64,000 bases of DNA from Sulfobacillus thermotolerans (lineage in GTDB: Bacteria; Bacillota; Sulfobacillia; Sulfobacillales; Sulfobacillaceae): NCBI GenBank assembly GCA_002951815.1, contig CP019454.1, positions 496,001 through 560,000 of the forward strand, written 5' to 3'. A program made the translations under genes and the position numbers. Below are positions 34,501-42,251 of the stretch, piece by piece. The notes under the pieces are model-generated. The model was given only the letters and a program-made list of their open reading frames with translations, did no database searches and was not told where the DNA came from. Numbering within the stretch: position 1 is the first letter of the stretch; each line of letters starts with the position of its first letter.

Positions 34501-34767
34501 ATTGGCGGCTAAATAGGTCAGACGGGTAATGGGACCGCCTTGAGCCGGCATTATGTAAATTTCATTGTCACCCTCTTCGCGGCCCACAAACGCGACGGTG
34601 TTCCCGTCGGGGGACAACAACGGACGGCTGGCAGTGCCCCATCCGGCTGTTAAACGGCGAGCTGTTCCGCCAGTGAGAGGAACCCGCCATAAATCGTCTT
34701 CAGATACGAAAATGATGTGCCCTTGGGCAGTAGTGGGATAGCGGTAATATCCAGGCTGCTCTATCAC
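31558..34767 (-). CDS. Tricorn protease (S41B)
   Basis: A 1069-residue cytoplasmic protease, nearly the length of the Thermoplasma enzyme. Two beta-propellers come first (about 1-330 and 340-680), with repeated SPDG/SADG strands. A helical C1 domain, a PDZ domain (about 775-840) and the S41 core follow: VRFNGGGHVSQLILENL (about 930) and EYAGSDGDIFSHAFK with the nucleophilic Ser near 968; the Glu of the catalytic tetrad is probably in the ENYGTEP stretch. It degrades peptides released by other proteases into short pieces. The GTG start has AGGAGGG six bases upstream. Pyroglutamyl peptidase and an S9 peptidase lie nearby. Confidence 0.92.
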   Translation of the reverse strand: MIEQPGYYRYPTTAQGHIIFVSEDDLWRVPLTGGTARRLTAGWGTASRPLLSPDGNTVAFVGREEGDNEIYIMPAQGGPITRLTYLAANTQPVAFSSEGDVIISSNAGQPFRSLFMLYRVPLSGGEPKPLNLGPANNIAFGPNQLVALGRNTADPARWKRYRGGTRGQIWIGRPDTAHFERLDGINGNLASPMWIGSRLYFISDHEGYANIYSTTADGGDLRRHTDHETYYVRNASTDGRVIVYHAGADLYVLDPAQNQESLVPIAYYSQRTQAETHYVPAADYWTEYQLSEQGDHVLITTRGKLYYMGNWEGPCTPLGVTQGVRYRLSRFIPGQDRILTVSDDGGEEGLELIDVKTGATTRLPGHHGEITALTVSANGAFAAFSNERHELWLVDLGTFSVLQIDASAYGPVRGIDFSKDSQWLAYALHSTSKTSAIKIHHIPSHETHTVTQPVLVDQNPVFDPSGRYLYFLSHRVFNPVYDNLRFDLGFPSGMMPYAIPLQKDRRSPFQLDPHPLQENGASAADSSDKETPTTIIDFEDIASRVVPFPVREGIYHQLACDANAVYWTMSVPHGSLQSSFFDEEGARATLQQFSLKDLKEETLASHVNSFTLSADRTTMAIRSNKHLRIVKSGEKTDDKTPKKPGRANGYVDWQRIVVSVNRPAEWNQMLREAWRLMRDNFWAQAMSGLDWEGMFLRYQRLLPRVATRSEFSDVVWEMQGELGTSHAYEMGGDYRAEPHNHVGLLAADWEWDTHTGGYKIVHIVRGDSAQVGETSPLAAPGTRIEEGDILLTVDHKPLAPDLPPLAHLVNQAGQEVALELIKGSTQEKFSATVVPLSQEMPARYREWVNRNRDTVRQLSQGRLGYVHIPDMGPRGFSEFYRAYLAESERDGLIVDVRFNGGGHVSQLILENLRRQRLGYDVPRHGQPEPYPGDSIMGPIVALTNEYAGSDGDIFSHAFKLMGIGPLVGQRTWGGVIGIWARHRLVDGSITTQPEFSFWFRDAGWGVENYGTEPTIPIENTPWDYAQHHDAQLHRAVQEALDLLAQNPPHMPDFSRKPVLAPPSLPKRQA

Positions 34768-34849
34768 GGTGACCCTCCTGTCATTGAATGTGCTTGCAAG
34801 GTCTTAGATCGGCAATAGTATGGAGAAAACACGGCGACTCCATGTTTTG

Positions 34850-35446
34850 TCATGCGGGTGACATCAGCCACTGCCATAAGGTGCGCAGTACGATATCTAA
34901 GACCGCCGTCTGGTCTTCTAAGCTCATAGAAGGGGTTTTAGGATGCCTTAAGGCCTGCGACGGCAATAAGGGCAAGTGAAGAAATCCGGCCGGGAGGGCT
35001 TGGGCTGTATGACGTGCCCAATACAGCGCTTGATTGCACATAAACGTGCCGGCTGAGAGTGAGAGTTCTAAAGGATATCCCTGAGCGTGCACGGCCTCTT
35101 GCAACTGTCGGAGCGGAAGCGTGCTGAAATAGGCATCGGGGCCGTCTGCGACAATGCGATGGTCATGGTAGACTTCCTGACGGTTATCAGCAATGCGGCT
35201 ATCCAGCAAATTGATGGCCACGCGTTCTAACGTTGGGACGGCGCGTCCTTGAGCTTGCCCCAGACACAAGATAGCATGGGGACTGGTTTCTTGAATGAAA
35301 GCGGGCAATTGGCGTTCGACATCTTGCTTGCTGGTGGCTAATTCACGGCGGATGACATAATCGCGAGAGGGCAAATGTAACGCGACTTCACGCGACACAT
35401 TGACCGGATCATCGCCGAACGGATCGAAATAAGTTAACAAAATCAT
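34850..35446 (-). CDS. pcp: Pyroglutamyl-peptidase I (C15)
   Basis: A 198-residue cysteine peptidase removing N-terminal pyroglutamate. The triad is visible: Glu in VPTLERVAIN (about 75), Cys in SAGTFMCNQALYW (about 139) and His in FLHLPLLP (about 162). Length is slightly short of the usual 205-215. It lies 82 bases upstream of the tricorn gene in the same direction and fits a peptide-recycling group. Confidence 0.88.
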   Translation of the reverse strand: MILLTYFDPFGDDPVNVSREVALHLPSRDYVIRRELATSKQDVERQLPAFIQETSPHAILCLGQAQGRAVPTLERVAINLLDSRIADNRQEVYHDHRIVADGPDAYFSTLPLRQLQEAVHAQGYPLELSLSAGTFMCNQALYWARHTAQALPAGFLHLPLLPSQALRHPKTPSMSLEDQTAVLDIVLRTLWQWLMSPA

Positions 35447-35493
35447 GAAAGCTTCGCCACCTCTTCATGCAATTAGGGAGGGTGCCGCTATGC

Positions 35494-35532
35494 ACAAAAA
35501 CACGGCAGGTCGACCAGATGCCCTGCCGTGTT
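35494..35532 (-). terminator. Terminator of zinc-ribbon gene
   Basis: The 11-base inverted repeat AACACGGCAGG / CCTGCCGTGTT has a T-run on its minus-strand exit side, downstream of the small minus-strand gene at 35603. Confidence 0.7.
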
Positions 35533-35602
35533 GGTATAATCGCGCAGACTTCATCGTCCCAAACCCTTTTCTAGTATATGGAAGTCTTGGAATTCGAGCA
35601 AC

Positions 35603-35794
35603 TCATGCACTGTGAGGCACCTGCAGCGGTTGGTCGGCAGCAATTAAATCTAAAGGAATCCATGGCTCGAGATCTTCAACATACGAACAAATCGGGTAAT
35701 TGTCGCAAATCTTATAAATATCGCCCGAAACCGGGTTCGTCAGGGTGCGCACCGGGTGGCGACGGCACTTGGGACAAATCATAATGGTCAACAT
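35603..35794 (-). CDS. Small zinc-ribbon protein
   Basis: A 63-residue protein with four Cys placed as a zinc site: CPKC (residues 7-10) and CDNYPIC (30-36), resembling the small zinc fingers of topoisomerase I tails. AAAGGAGG stands eight bases before the ATG, and a good terminator follows, which supports a real gene. Function unknown; nucleic-acid binding is a guess. Confidence 0.72.
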   Translation of the reverse strand: MLTIMICPKCRRHPVRTLTNPVSGDIYKICDNYPICSYVEDLEPWIPLDLIAADQPLQVPHSA

Positions 35795-35968
35795 GGATCA
35801 TGCCTCCTTTACCTTCTGCAATCGCGTAATCGCTTAGCTTTATTAAAAGGAGCAGATGTTTCCAATGTGTTACAGGAAGCTTAAGATCCGCTGCTTTTTA
35901 TTGCCAGCCAAGAAGGGCTATCCACGGCGAGAAGGTGGGGCGCTTGGTTTGGACAAGTGCGGACACCA

Positions 35969-35999
35969 CATACCATGATGGGTATGGACGGTATATAAT
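35969..35999 (+). promoter_or_regulatory. csoR promoter with overlapping operator-like inverted repeat
   Basis: A perfect TATAAT box (35994-35999) has no good -35 box. In the -35 area lies CATACC-6-GGTATG (35969-35986), an inverted repeat similar to the GC-flanked TACC/GGTA operators of CsoR-family repressors. It precedes the csoR-like gene, so autoregulation is likely. Confidence 0.6.
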
Positions 36000-36075
36000 A
36001 TGGCGTGAAGCCATAATGAGCATTAGATTAAGATACCAAGGACATCCTACGGGAAGTAAGGGCGGTGACCGCGAT

Positions 36076-36369
36076 ATGGATTCTACGAAGCGCCCTGTTA
36101 TCGGAAAATACTGGGATCGAGATGACTTAATTCGGCGCATGCGACGAATTGAGGGTCAAGCCCGGGGCGTTCAGGCGATGCTGGACCGTGATGAGGATTG
36201 CAAAGCAATTTTGACGCAGCTGGCGGCTATCTCGGGGGCGCTGAGCCAAGTGGCTCGAGTCGTCAGCGCCTGTGGTGTGGTGGATGGTATTGAGCAGGCC
36301 GCAGGTCCCCTCGATCCAGAACAAATTCGTGCAATTTTGTCCGAACTCAATGCTAAAGGACGCCTATAA
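36076..36369 (+). CDS. CsoR/FrmR-family (DUF156) transcriptional repressor, atypical ligands
   Basis: A 97-residue all-helical repressor. LIRRMRRIEGQARGVQAML at residues 14-32 is the family hallmark. The first ligand Cys is kept (DEDCKAIL, about 37). By alignment with Mycobacterium CsoR, the positions of His61 and Cys65 hold Gly, and a different Cys stands one place before the His position (SACGVV). It thus lacks the copper set Cys-His-Cys and also the formaldehyde or nickel His pattern. A two-Cys redox or sulfur sensor (CstR-like) is possible. AAGGGCGGTG precedes the ATG. Confidence 0.85.
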   Translation: MDSTKRPVIGKYWDRDDLIRRMRRIEGQARGVQAMLDRDEDCKAILTQLAAISGALSQVARVVSACGVVDGIEQAAGPLDPEQIRAILSELNAKGRL

Positions 36370-36417
36370 CGGAACGATAGGGCATTGCTAGAAATGATGG
36401 TGTGACAGGGAGGACGC

Positions 36418-37977
36418 GTGGCAGGGCGAACACGGCTGGCAAAGGCCGCCTTGGTGGTATTGTTGGCATGGGCGGGAATGCAGTGGAATACGGGGACAAC
36501 GCTTGTCACGGTATCTGGTCCGGCGAATGGCGTGTTGCCGGTGCCATTTACCCCGTTTGGACCCTATTCGACACGGGCCAATCATGGGTATGAGGGTGCC
36601 AATGTGATGAGCCCCGTGGTTCCGTCTTCATATACCGCCTACTTCTCACCCCAGACCATCGGCATTCAATTTATTGGGGATGCACCTAACCATTTATCTG
36701 CAGACCATTTAAGCTTGTTGGTGACATCGCCGCATGGATCTATCAAAACCGGTCCCCTATTTTATCAAAGCACGGGATTTGTCGGCGTGCACCTTTTGGC
36801 GGCATTAAAACCCGGGCATTACCGGGTGGTCTTTAAAAGTCCTGGTTTTCAAACGGCCCAAAGTGTCTGGGGATTGACCATTCACCCGTTGCCAAAGGCC
36901 CAGCTAGCACAGGAACGTCAGGCTTTAGTAACAGCGCAAGTGCCCCAATATCTAGCCGCGCTTAATGCGGTGCGTACGTCCTTAGGGGAATCGCCGGTGG
37001 CGTGGAATAACGCATTAGCATGGGCTGCAGCGTCTCACGCATTGTATGTCAAAGACAATGGTTATGATGCGCCTTCCTTCCACTTAGAAACGACTGGACA
37101 CGAAAATTTTACGGGGATTAATCCGTGGGATCGCGATATGGCTTTTGGGTGGCAAAGCCCATTAGATGGCGAGGTGGGCATTGAATGGACGACGTCTTTG
37201 CCGCCTGTGGCGGTCATACAAAATCTCGTAGATACGGTCTATCATCGTCTATCTTTACTCTCTCCGAATGTGGTGGCCGTAGGTGCCGGACAGACCACGG
37301 GCAGTACAGGCGCTGTGGTGATGGATTTAGGGTATGGCTACCGGGCCCATTTGCCCTTAGCGATTGTTTATCCGGCGTCGGGACAAAGCGGGGTGCCTAC
37401 CGGGTGGACGGATATGGAAAGTCCTAATCCGGTACCCAATGGCTTTAGCCAAGAATTTGGATATCCTATTACGGTGGATTTTCCGACCGTTCAACAGCTC
37501 CGCCAGATCCGTGCGCAACTGTTTGCGAACGGGAAAACGGTCCCTATCTATCTGGACGCGCCGGGCGTTGATGATATGGCGGACAATCAATTAGGTATGG
37601 TGCCCCGCACACGCCTTGAGCCAGGGACGACTTATACGGTAAAGATTTCGGGACAAGCGTTATTTAATAACGAGGTACGCCTACCCGTGGCGCTGCATTG
37701 GCAATTTACGACGGGGGGGACGGATGCGTCCGTGGCGGTGGATCCCGTCCATGCCGGAGATCTCTTAGTGTCGGTAGCGCAGGCGGGCAGCGGGCGTCCC
37801 GTGCCCAACGATCCCGTCCGCCTTTATCAAGTAGAGGCGGGCAATCGTCTGACATTAGCCGCCCAAGCTGTCACCCATAGAAATGGCATTGCTGTGTGTC
37901 ATTTAGCAAAACCCGCGACCCGCCACCTGTTTGAAGCGGTCTCTGGTGGGGAGACAAGTATGCAATTTTGGTGGTGA
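36418..37977 (+). CDS. Secreted CAP/SCP-domain protein
   Basis: A 519-residue exported protein. A basic start and a hydrophobic segment (residues 8-22) form the signal peptide. Residues 180-320 form a CAP (cysteine-rich secretory, antigen 5, PR-1) domain: LNAVRTSLGESPVAWNNALAWAAASHALY, with His in SHA and HENFTG. Beta-sandwich-like regions flank it on both sides; the last 60 residues look like a carboxypeptidase-regulatory-like fold. The role of bacterial CAP proteins is mostly unknown. GTG start with GGGAGG five bases upstream. It is 48 bases after csoR and 6 bases before the hydrolase gene, so all three may be one operon. Confidence 0.8.
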   Translation: MAGRTRLAKAALVVLLAWAGMQWNTGTTLVTVSGPANGVLPVPFTPFGPYSTRANHGYEGANVMSPVVPSSYTAYFSPQTIGIQFIGDAPNHLSADHLSLLVTSPHGSIKTGPLFYQSTGFVGVHLLAALKPGHYRVVFKSPGFQTAQSVWGLTIHPLPKAQLAQERQALVTAQVPQYLAALNAVRTSLGESPVAWNNALAWAAASHALYVKDNGYDAPSFHLETTGHENFTGINPWDRDMAFGWQSPLDGEVGIEWTTSLPPVAVIQNLVDTVYHRLSLLSPNVVAVGAGQTTGSTGAVVMDLGYGYRAHLPLAIVYPASGQSGVPTGWTDMESPNPVPNGFSQEFGYPITVDFPTVQQLRQIRAQLFANGKTVPIYLDAPGVDDMADNQLGMVPRTRLEPGTTYTVKISGQALFNNEVRLPVALHWQFTTGGTDASVAVDPVHAGDLLVSVAQAGSGRPVPNDPVRLYQVEAGNRLTLAAQAVTHRNGIAVCHLAKPATRHLFEAVSGGETSMQFWW

Positions 37978-37983
37978 GAGTCC

Positions 37984-38820
37984 ATGTTGTATGATCCCCA
38001 AAAGAAAACAGCGATGGTGACGGTGCGGGGTCGACCGGTTCGTTTAGCTTGGTCGGAGTGGCCGGGGACTGGCCAATCCCAAAGCTGGATTTTTTTGCAT
38101 GGCATGGGGTCATCGCGCTGGGCCTATGCTGATTTGCTGCAGCAAGCGCCTGTGGCTGGTCACTATTACGCGCTCGATCTGCCGGGATTTGGCGATTCAA
38201 GTTTACCGCCATTTCGGCAGACGCTGAACGATTTTCAAGAGGCGTTGGGACGGTTTATTGCCCATCTGGGAGAACCTAAGCCTATACTTGTCGGACACTC
38301 ATTTGGGGGGATGGTGGCCGGAGTCTTTGCCGCTGCCCATCCGCGCCGGGTGAAGGGGGTGATTTTAGTGTCTAGCGCGGGTTATTTTCCTCCTCTTAAC
38401 GCTTTAAGCCCGACGCGCTGGCGCTGGATTAACCAAATCGGCTTGTGGGTGACGAGCATGGACTTTTTTGGAAACCGGATGCTGCGCGCGTTAGGCCTCG
38501 ATCCGCATCAGGTGTCTCCCATTTCGCGCCGGCGCATGCGGTACGGATGGCGCCGTGCGCGGGAAATGGCGCGCATGGGTCAGTTTTATGACGCTCCCGA
38601 TTTTGTCGCACGCCTTGTGGCTGCGGATATACCGATAGCGGCCATTCATGGCGACCGCGACATTTTATTTCCCCTGAGCGATGTTAAGCGGCTTGTGCAG
38701 GGCGCTTTTCCCATTTTCGTGGCCCAGGGAGCGGGGCACTTGCCTTATGACTATGATTTAATGACCTTTGTCCGCCTGCTCAAGCAAGCGGGGGACGTGG
38801 TGAGCATACAAAAGCCGTGA
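37984..38820 (+). CDS. Alpha/beta hydrolase
   Basis: A 278-residue hydrolase. The oxyanion HGMGSSRWAY (about 39) and nucleophile elbow GHSFGG (Ser near 101) are clear; the acid is probably Asp in HGDRDILFP (about 220) and the base His in GAGHLPYD (about 248). No signal peptide. The substrate (ester, lactone or similar) cannot be read. It follows the CAP gene by six bases. Confidence 0.85.
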   Translation: MLYDPQKKTAMVTVRGRPVRLAWSEWPGTGQSQSWIFLHGMGSSRWAYADLLQQAPVAGHYYALDLPGFGDSSLPPFRQTLNDFQEALGRFIAHLGEPKPILVGHSFGGMVAGVFAAAHPRRVKGVILVSSAGYFPPLNALSPTRWRWINQIGLWVTSMDFFGNRMLRALGLDPHQVSPISRRRMRYGWRRAREMARMGQFYDAPDFVARLVAADIPIAAIHGDRDILFPLSDVKRLVQGAFPIFVAQGAGHLPYDYDLMTFVRLLKQAGDVVSIQKP

Positions 38821-38845
38821 GGTACTGTCCCACGGCTTTTGTATG
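38805..38845. terminator. Bidirectional terminator between convergent genes
   Basis: A perfect 15-base inverted repeat, CATACAAAAGCCGTG / CACGGCTTTTGTATG, overlaps the last codons of the hydrolase gene and ends five bases before the S9 peptidase stop. Each arm supplies T residues for its strand. Confidence 0.75.
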
Positions 38846-38849
38846 CTGT

Positions 38850-40854
38850 TTACTTTACGTATTGTTCGAGCCAGTCGGTAAAGCTATTGAGACGAAACAC
38901 CCGGTGCCAAGGTTTGCCGTTGCGACTCATGCCATGAAATTCACCGGGGTAGCGGATGAATTTCGTTGGGGCTTTATTCAAGTATTTCACGGCGCTATAT
39001 AAGATTTCCCCTTGCTCGATGGGGCAGCGCAAGTCTCCTTCTTGATGTTCGATGAGTAAGGGAGTTGTAATGTTTTCGACATAGGTAATGGGGCTTTGTT
39101 CGCGGTACCAGGCATCATCAGGCTGCCATGGTGCGACGTTGTCGGCTCTGCGCATCCAGTGCCATCCGCCATCTCCGGTTCCCACCATGGCACGCCAGTC
39201 GACGACAGAACGCATGGTAATGGCGGCTTTAAAGCGCTGGGTATGGCCTATAATCCAGTTGGTCATATAACCCCCATAAGAGCCCCCCGCGACGCCGAGA
39301 CGTTCGGGGTCGATCCATGGATTAGCGGCCAAAGCCGTATCAAGCCCCGCCATGATGTCATCATAATCTTTGTGACCCCATTCTTTTTGGATGGCCAGAC
39401 AAAAGTCGCGGCCATACCCTTGAGATCCTCGGGGATTGGTATAAATGACACCGTAGCCATGAGCAGCGAGCCACTGAAACTCAAGGAAGAAGCTATCGGC
39501 ATACATCATCATAGGTCCCCCATGAATCTCTAACACGGCGGGATAGGTGTGATTTTCTTCGGCGCCGATGGGCTTCATCACCCAGCCGTCGATTTCCGGC
39601 CCGCCTGCGGCATGATAATGGAAGCGGGCGGGAGCAGATAGTTGCACGGTTTGCAACAATTCGCGGTTCGGGTCGGCGACGGGCGTCAGCTCATCGTTTT
39701 CAATGTCTAGCCATTCGAGTTGGCTGGGGTTGGTCGGGACACTTTTGGCGAGGAGCACGGATGAGCCATCGGCCGAGAGGTCATAGCTGTAATAGACATG
39801 AGGTCCTTGAGTCAATAAATCGACGGTATCGTTTTCTAGGTCGATTTCGGCCAGTTGTACCGTGCCGTGATTACTTGTTAGGCTCAGCAGGGAACGGCCA
39901 TTATGACGAAAATGCAGAGGATTGCTCCCGGTGCCGATCATATCGGATAAGGATTCGTCCGCAAATGGGCGATCCCATGAAGGGGCGACGCGCTGTACGT
40001 GCTCGGGGGCGTCGAAGGTTGTGACATATAACGACGGGTTGTCGTAACCTAAGTCCTCTGTGCGGTCGGCCACAAAGAAGACGCGGTGGCCATCGGGATG
40101 GATGACGGCTTGACGGGCCGACAAACCGGCAGGGCTGATGCGAATAGGCGCCTTTGGGCTATGCAATGGGTTGGCCAAGGCATAGACATGTTCTTCAAAT
40201 GACTCCCGGTCATAGTCGTCACCGTAGCGCGACGTGAATACCAGCCATTGTCCATCAGGCGAGATGGCGAGTGCATCATGCCGGTACGGTCCGTGGGTCA
40301 GTTGTACCGCGTCTTTGGCGTCTAATGTCATGCGCACAATATGAGGACGCCGGGGGCCGTAATAGCCGATGCCGTCCATTTTATGGGCGAGTTCCGTGAT
40401 GACCTTGACGTCCTGATTGAATTTATGGTATTCATCGTCGCTTGGTGCCTGCGACTCGTCTTGAATGCCGTCTTCGTCCAGTTGCGCAATGGCATACAAG
40501 GTGCGAGAATCCGGGCCCCAAATAAAAGAATCAATTCCTCCGGCGATCCGGCTTTGTTGGCGCGCCTCCCCCCCTTGCGTGGACATCACCCAAATTTGTT
40601 TGTGGCCACTGCGTTTGGATAGGAATGCCAGCCATTGGCCGTCGGGGGAAAAACGGGGATGGGTGTCTTCGGGCCCTTGGGTAAAGGGGGTCGGGGCTTT
40701 CGCCCGGCCACACTTTCATAATGCGGGTATGATAGGTGTTGTCTTTGCGGTTGGCCTGACTTTCCACGTATACGGCTAAGTTTTTGCCAGGACATAGGCG
40801 CACATCTCCTGCCAATTTAAAGGCAAATAGGTCATCAGCATTGAGCCTACGCAT
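38850..40854 (-). pseudogene. S9 prolyl-oligopeptidase/acylaminoacyl-peptidase, interrupted by a frameshift
   Basis: Two frames together make a protein of about 667 residues, normal for S9C peptidases. The first frame begins MRRLNADDLFAFKLAG (ATG 40854, with AAAGGAGG upstream) and runs to VWPGESPDP. There a C5 run on the minus strand (40686-40690) shifts the frame; with one C fewer it continues as FTQGPEDTHPRFSPDGQW into the rest. The catalytic domain is intact: GGSYGGYM (Ser), HQEGDLRCP (Asp) and GEFHGMSR (His). The beta-propeller precedes it. The break may be a real mutation, a homopolymer read error or slippage. Confidence 0.85.
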
Positions 40855-41030
40855 CGCATGAGCCTCCTTTGTGGTTTCGTACCCAGTCTATGTACCAATC
40901 TGAGGACAAAGGTGGCAAAGAACCAAAGAAATGGTCAGCGCCTTGCTATAATGTCCTGGAACCGTTATTCGCGAAAACAGGTGAAAAGTCCTGCACGGTG
41001 CGTTGAGGAAAGGGCGGTTATCGAAAGGTC

Positions 41031-41516
41031 ATGTCCCAAGCGCTTTGGAAACCTGCCGCTGTCTGTGTGTGCCTGGTGTGGGAGCACGAATGGCAGGTGT
41101 TGGTGATAAGGCGGGCTGATGCCTTGAGCGAACATCCCGGACAATGTGGCTTGCCCGGGGGCCGTCCGGATCCCCAAGACCGGTCGTTGTGGGAGACCGC
41201 GCGCCGAGAAACCTTCGAAGAAGTGGGCGTATGGTTAACCGATGCCCAATGTCAGGGCGCTTTGGAGCCTGTTGTGGTACGCGGCAGTGGGTATGAGATT
41301 GTGCCATGGATTGCCCTATGCGAGTCGCGCCCCGAGTGCGTGTTAAACGCGGCCGAAGTGGCCAGTGCACACTGGATTTCGCAAACTCATCTGGCGGCAA
41401 GCCGGCGTCAAACGGAGAGCGGGTGGGTGTATAAATGCCCAGATGGAACGATTTGGGGGGCGACGGCTCGCATCCTGCATCAATTGGAATTATGGGAAGG
41501 CTGGATACGTTCATGA
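41031..41516 (+). CDS. Nudix hydrolase, CoA pyrophosphatase-like (NudL)
   Basis: A 161-residue Nudix protein. The NudL pattern precedes the box: LVIRRADALSEHPGQCGLPGG, then DPQDRSLWETARRETFEEVGV (quoted in part: TARRETFEEVGV). Such enzymes split CoA to phosphopantetheine and 3',5'-ADP. The ribosome-binding site (GAAAGG) lies very close to the ATG. It opens a chain of overlapping genes and shares ATGA with the GNAT gene. Confidence 0.8.
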   Translation: MSQALWKPAAVCVCLVWEHEWQVLVIRRADALSEHPGQCGLPGGRPDPQDRSLWETARRETFEEVGVWLTDAQCQGALEPVVVRGSGYEIVPWIALCESRPECVLNAAEVASAHWISQTHLAASRRQTESGWVYKCPDGTIWGATARILHQLELWEGWIRS

Positions 41517-42226
41517 AAGATCGAGAGTCCCCGGAGATCCGCGTCCTTCATACCTTGCATGAATTTGCAGCCGTCAAACGCATTGAAGACGCCGTTTGGC
41601 AAGAGGGTGAAGGCACTCCAGCGGCTTTGCTCAAAGTCTTTGCGGATCATGGCGGCCTCATTTTAGGGGCATTTGTCAAAGAAGAGATGGTGGGCATGGC
41701 CGTCGCGATGCCAGCGCGCATGGGAGATCATTGGTATTTGCATTCCCACATGATGGCCATTATGCCAGGCTACCGCAGTTTGGGCTTGGGATCGCATTTG
41801 AAGCAGGAACAAGTCCGGTGGGCCAAAACTTATGGCTATGAATTCGTAGGATGGACGTTTGATCCTCTCCAGGTCCGCAATGCGATCTTTAATTTACGCG
41901 TGCTTAAGGCCCACGTGTTGGACTTTGCTCCGAATTATTACGGCACGATGGGTGATACCCTCAACGGGAATTTTCCCAGCCACCGGTTTTTTGCGGTGTC
42001 TGAAGATCTTGAGGGCATTTCGCAGAAGCCCCAAGGATTGTTGCCGATACCTCAAGACATCACGGCGCTTAGACGCGAACATCCTGCCCAAGCCCAAAAA
42101 TGGGCTGACCGCTATGCACGGTTTTTTGCCAGCCCAACACGTCGGCGCATTGTGGGCTTGGTGCGTTCGCCCTTAGGACAGTGGTGTTATGCGTGGACAG
42201 AGGCAAGGCCGTTAGACCAATCGTGA
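41513..42226 (+). CDS. GNAT-family N-acyltransferase
   Basis: A 237-residue acyltransferase of the GNAT fold. The acyl-CoA loop is MPGYRSLGLGSHLKQEQ (about 83-99), followed by GWTFDPLQVRNAIFNLR, characteristic of the subgroup that sits beside N-acylamino-acid racemases. In Geobacillus such a partner is a succinyl-CoA:D-amino-acid N-succinyltransferase; the same role is inferred here from position. ATG 41513 overlaps the Nudix stop by ATGA; another ATG at 41492 is possible. Confidence 0.83.
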   Translation: MKDRESPEIRVLHTLHEFAAVKRIEDAVWQEGEGTPAALLKVFADHGGLILGAFVKEEMVGMAVAMPARMGDHWYLHSHMMAIMPGYRSLGLGSHLKQEQVRWAKTYGYEFVGWTFDPLQVRNAIFNLRVLKAHVLDFAPNYYGTMGDTLNGNFPSHRFFAVSEDLEGISQKPQGLLPIPQDITALRREHPAQAQKWADRYARFFASPTRRRIVGLVRSPLGQWCYAWTEARPLDQS

Positions 42227-42251
42227 AAAACGACTCAGGGAGGGATAGGCA

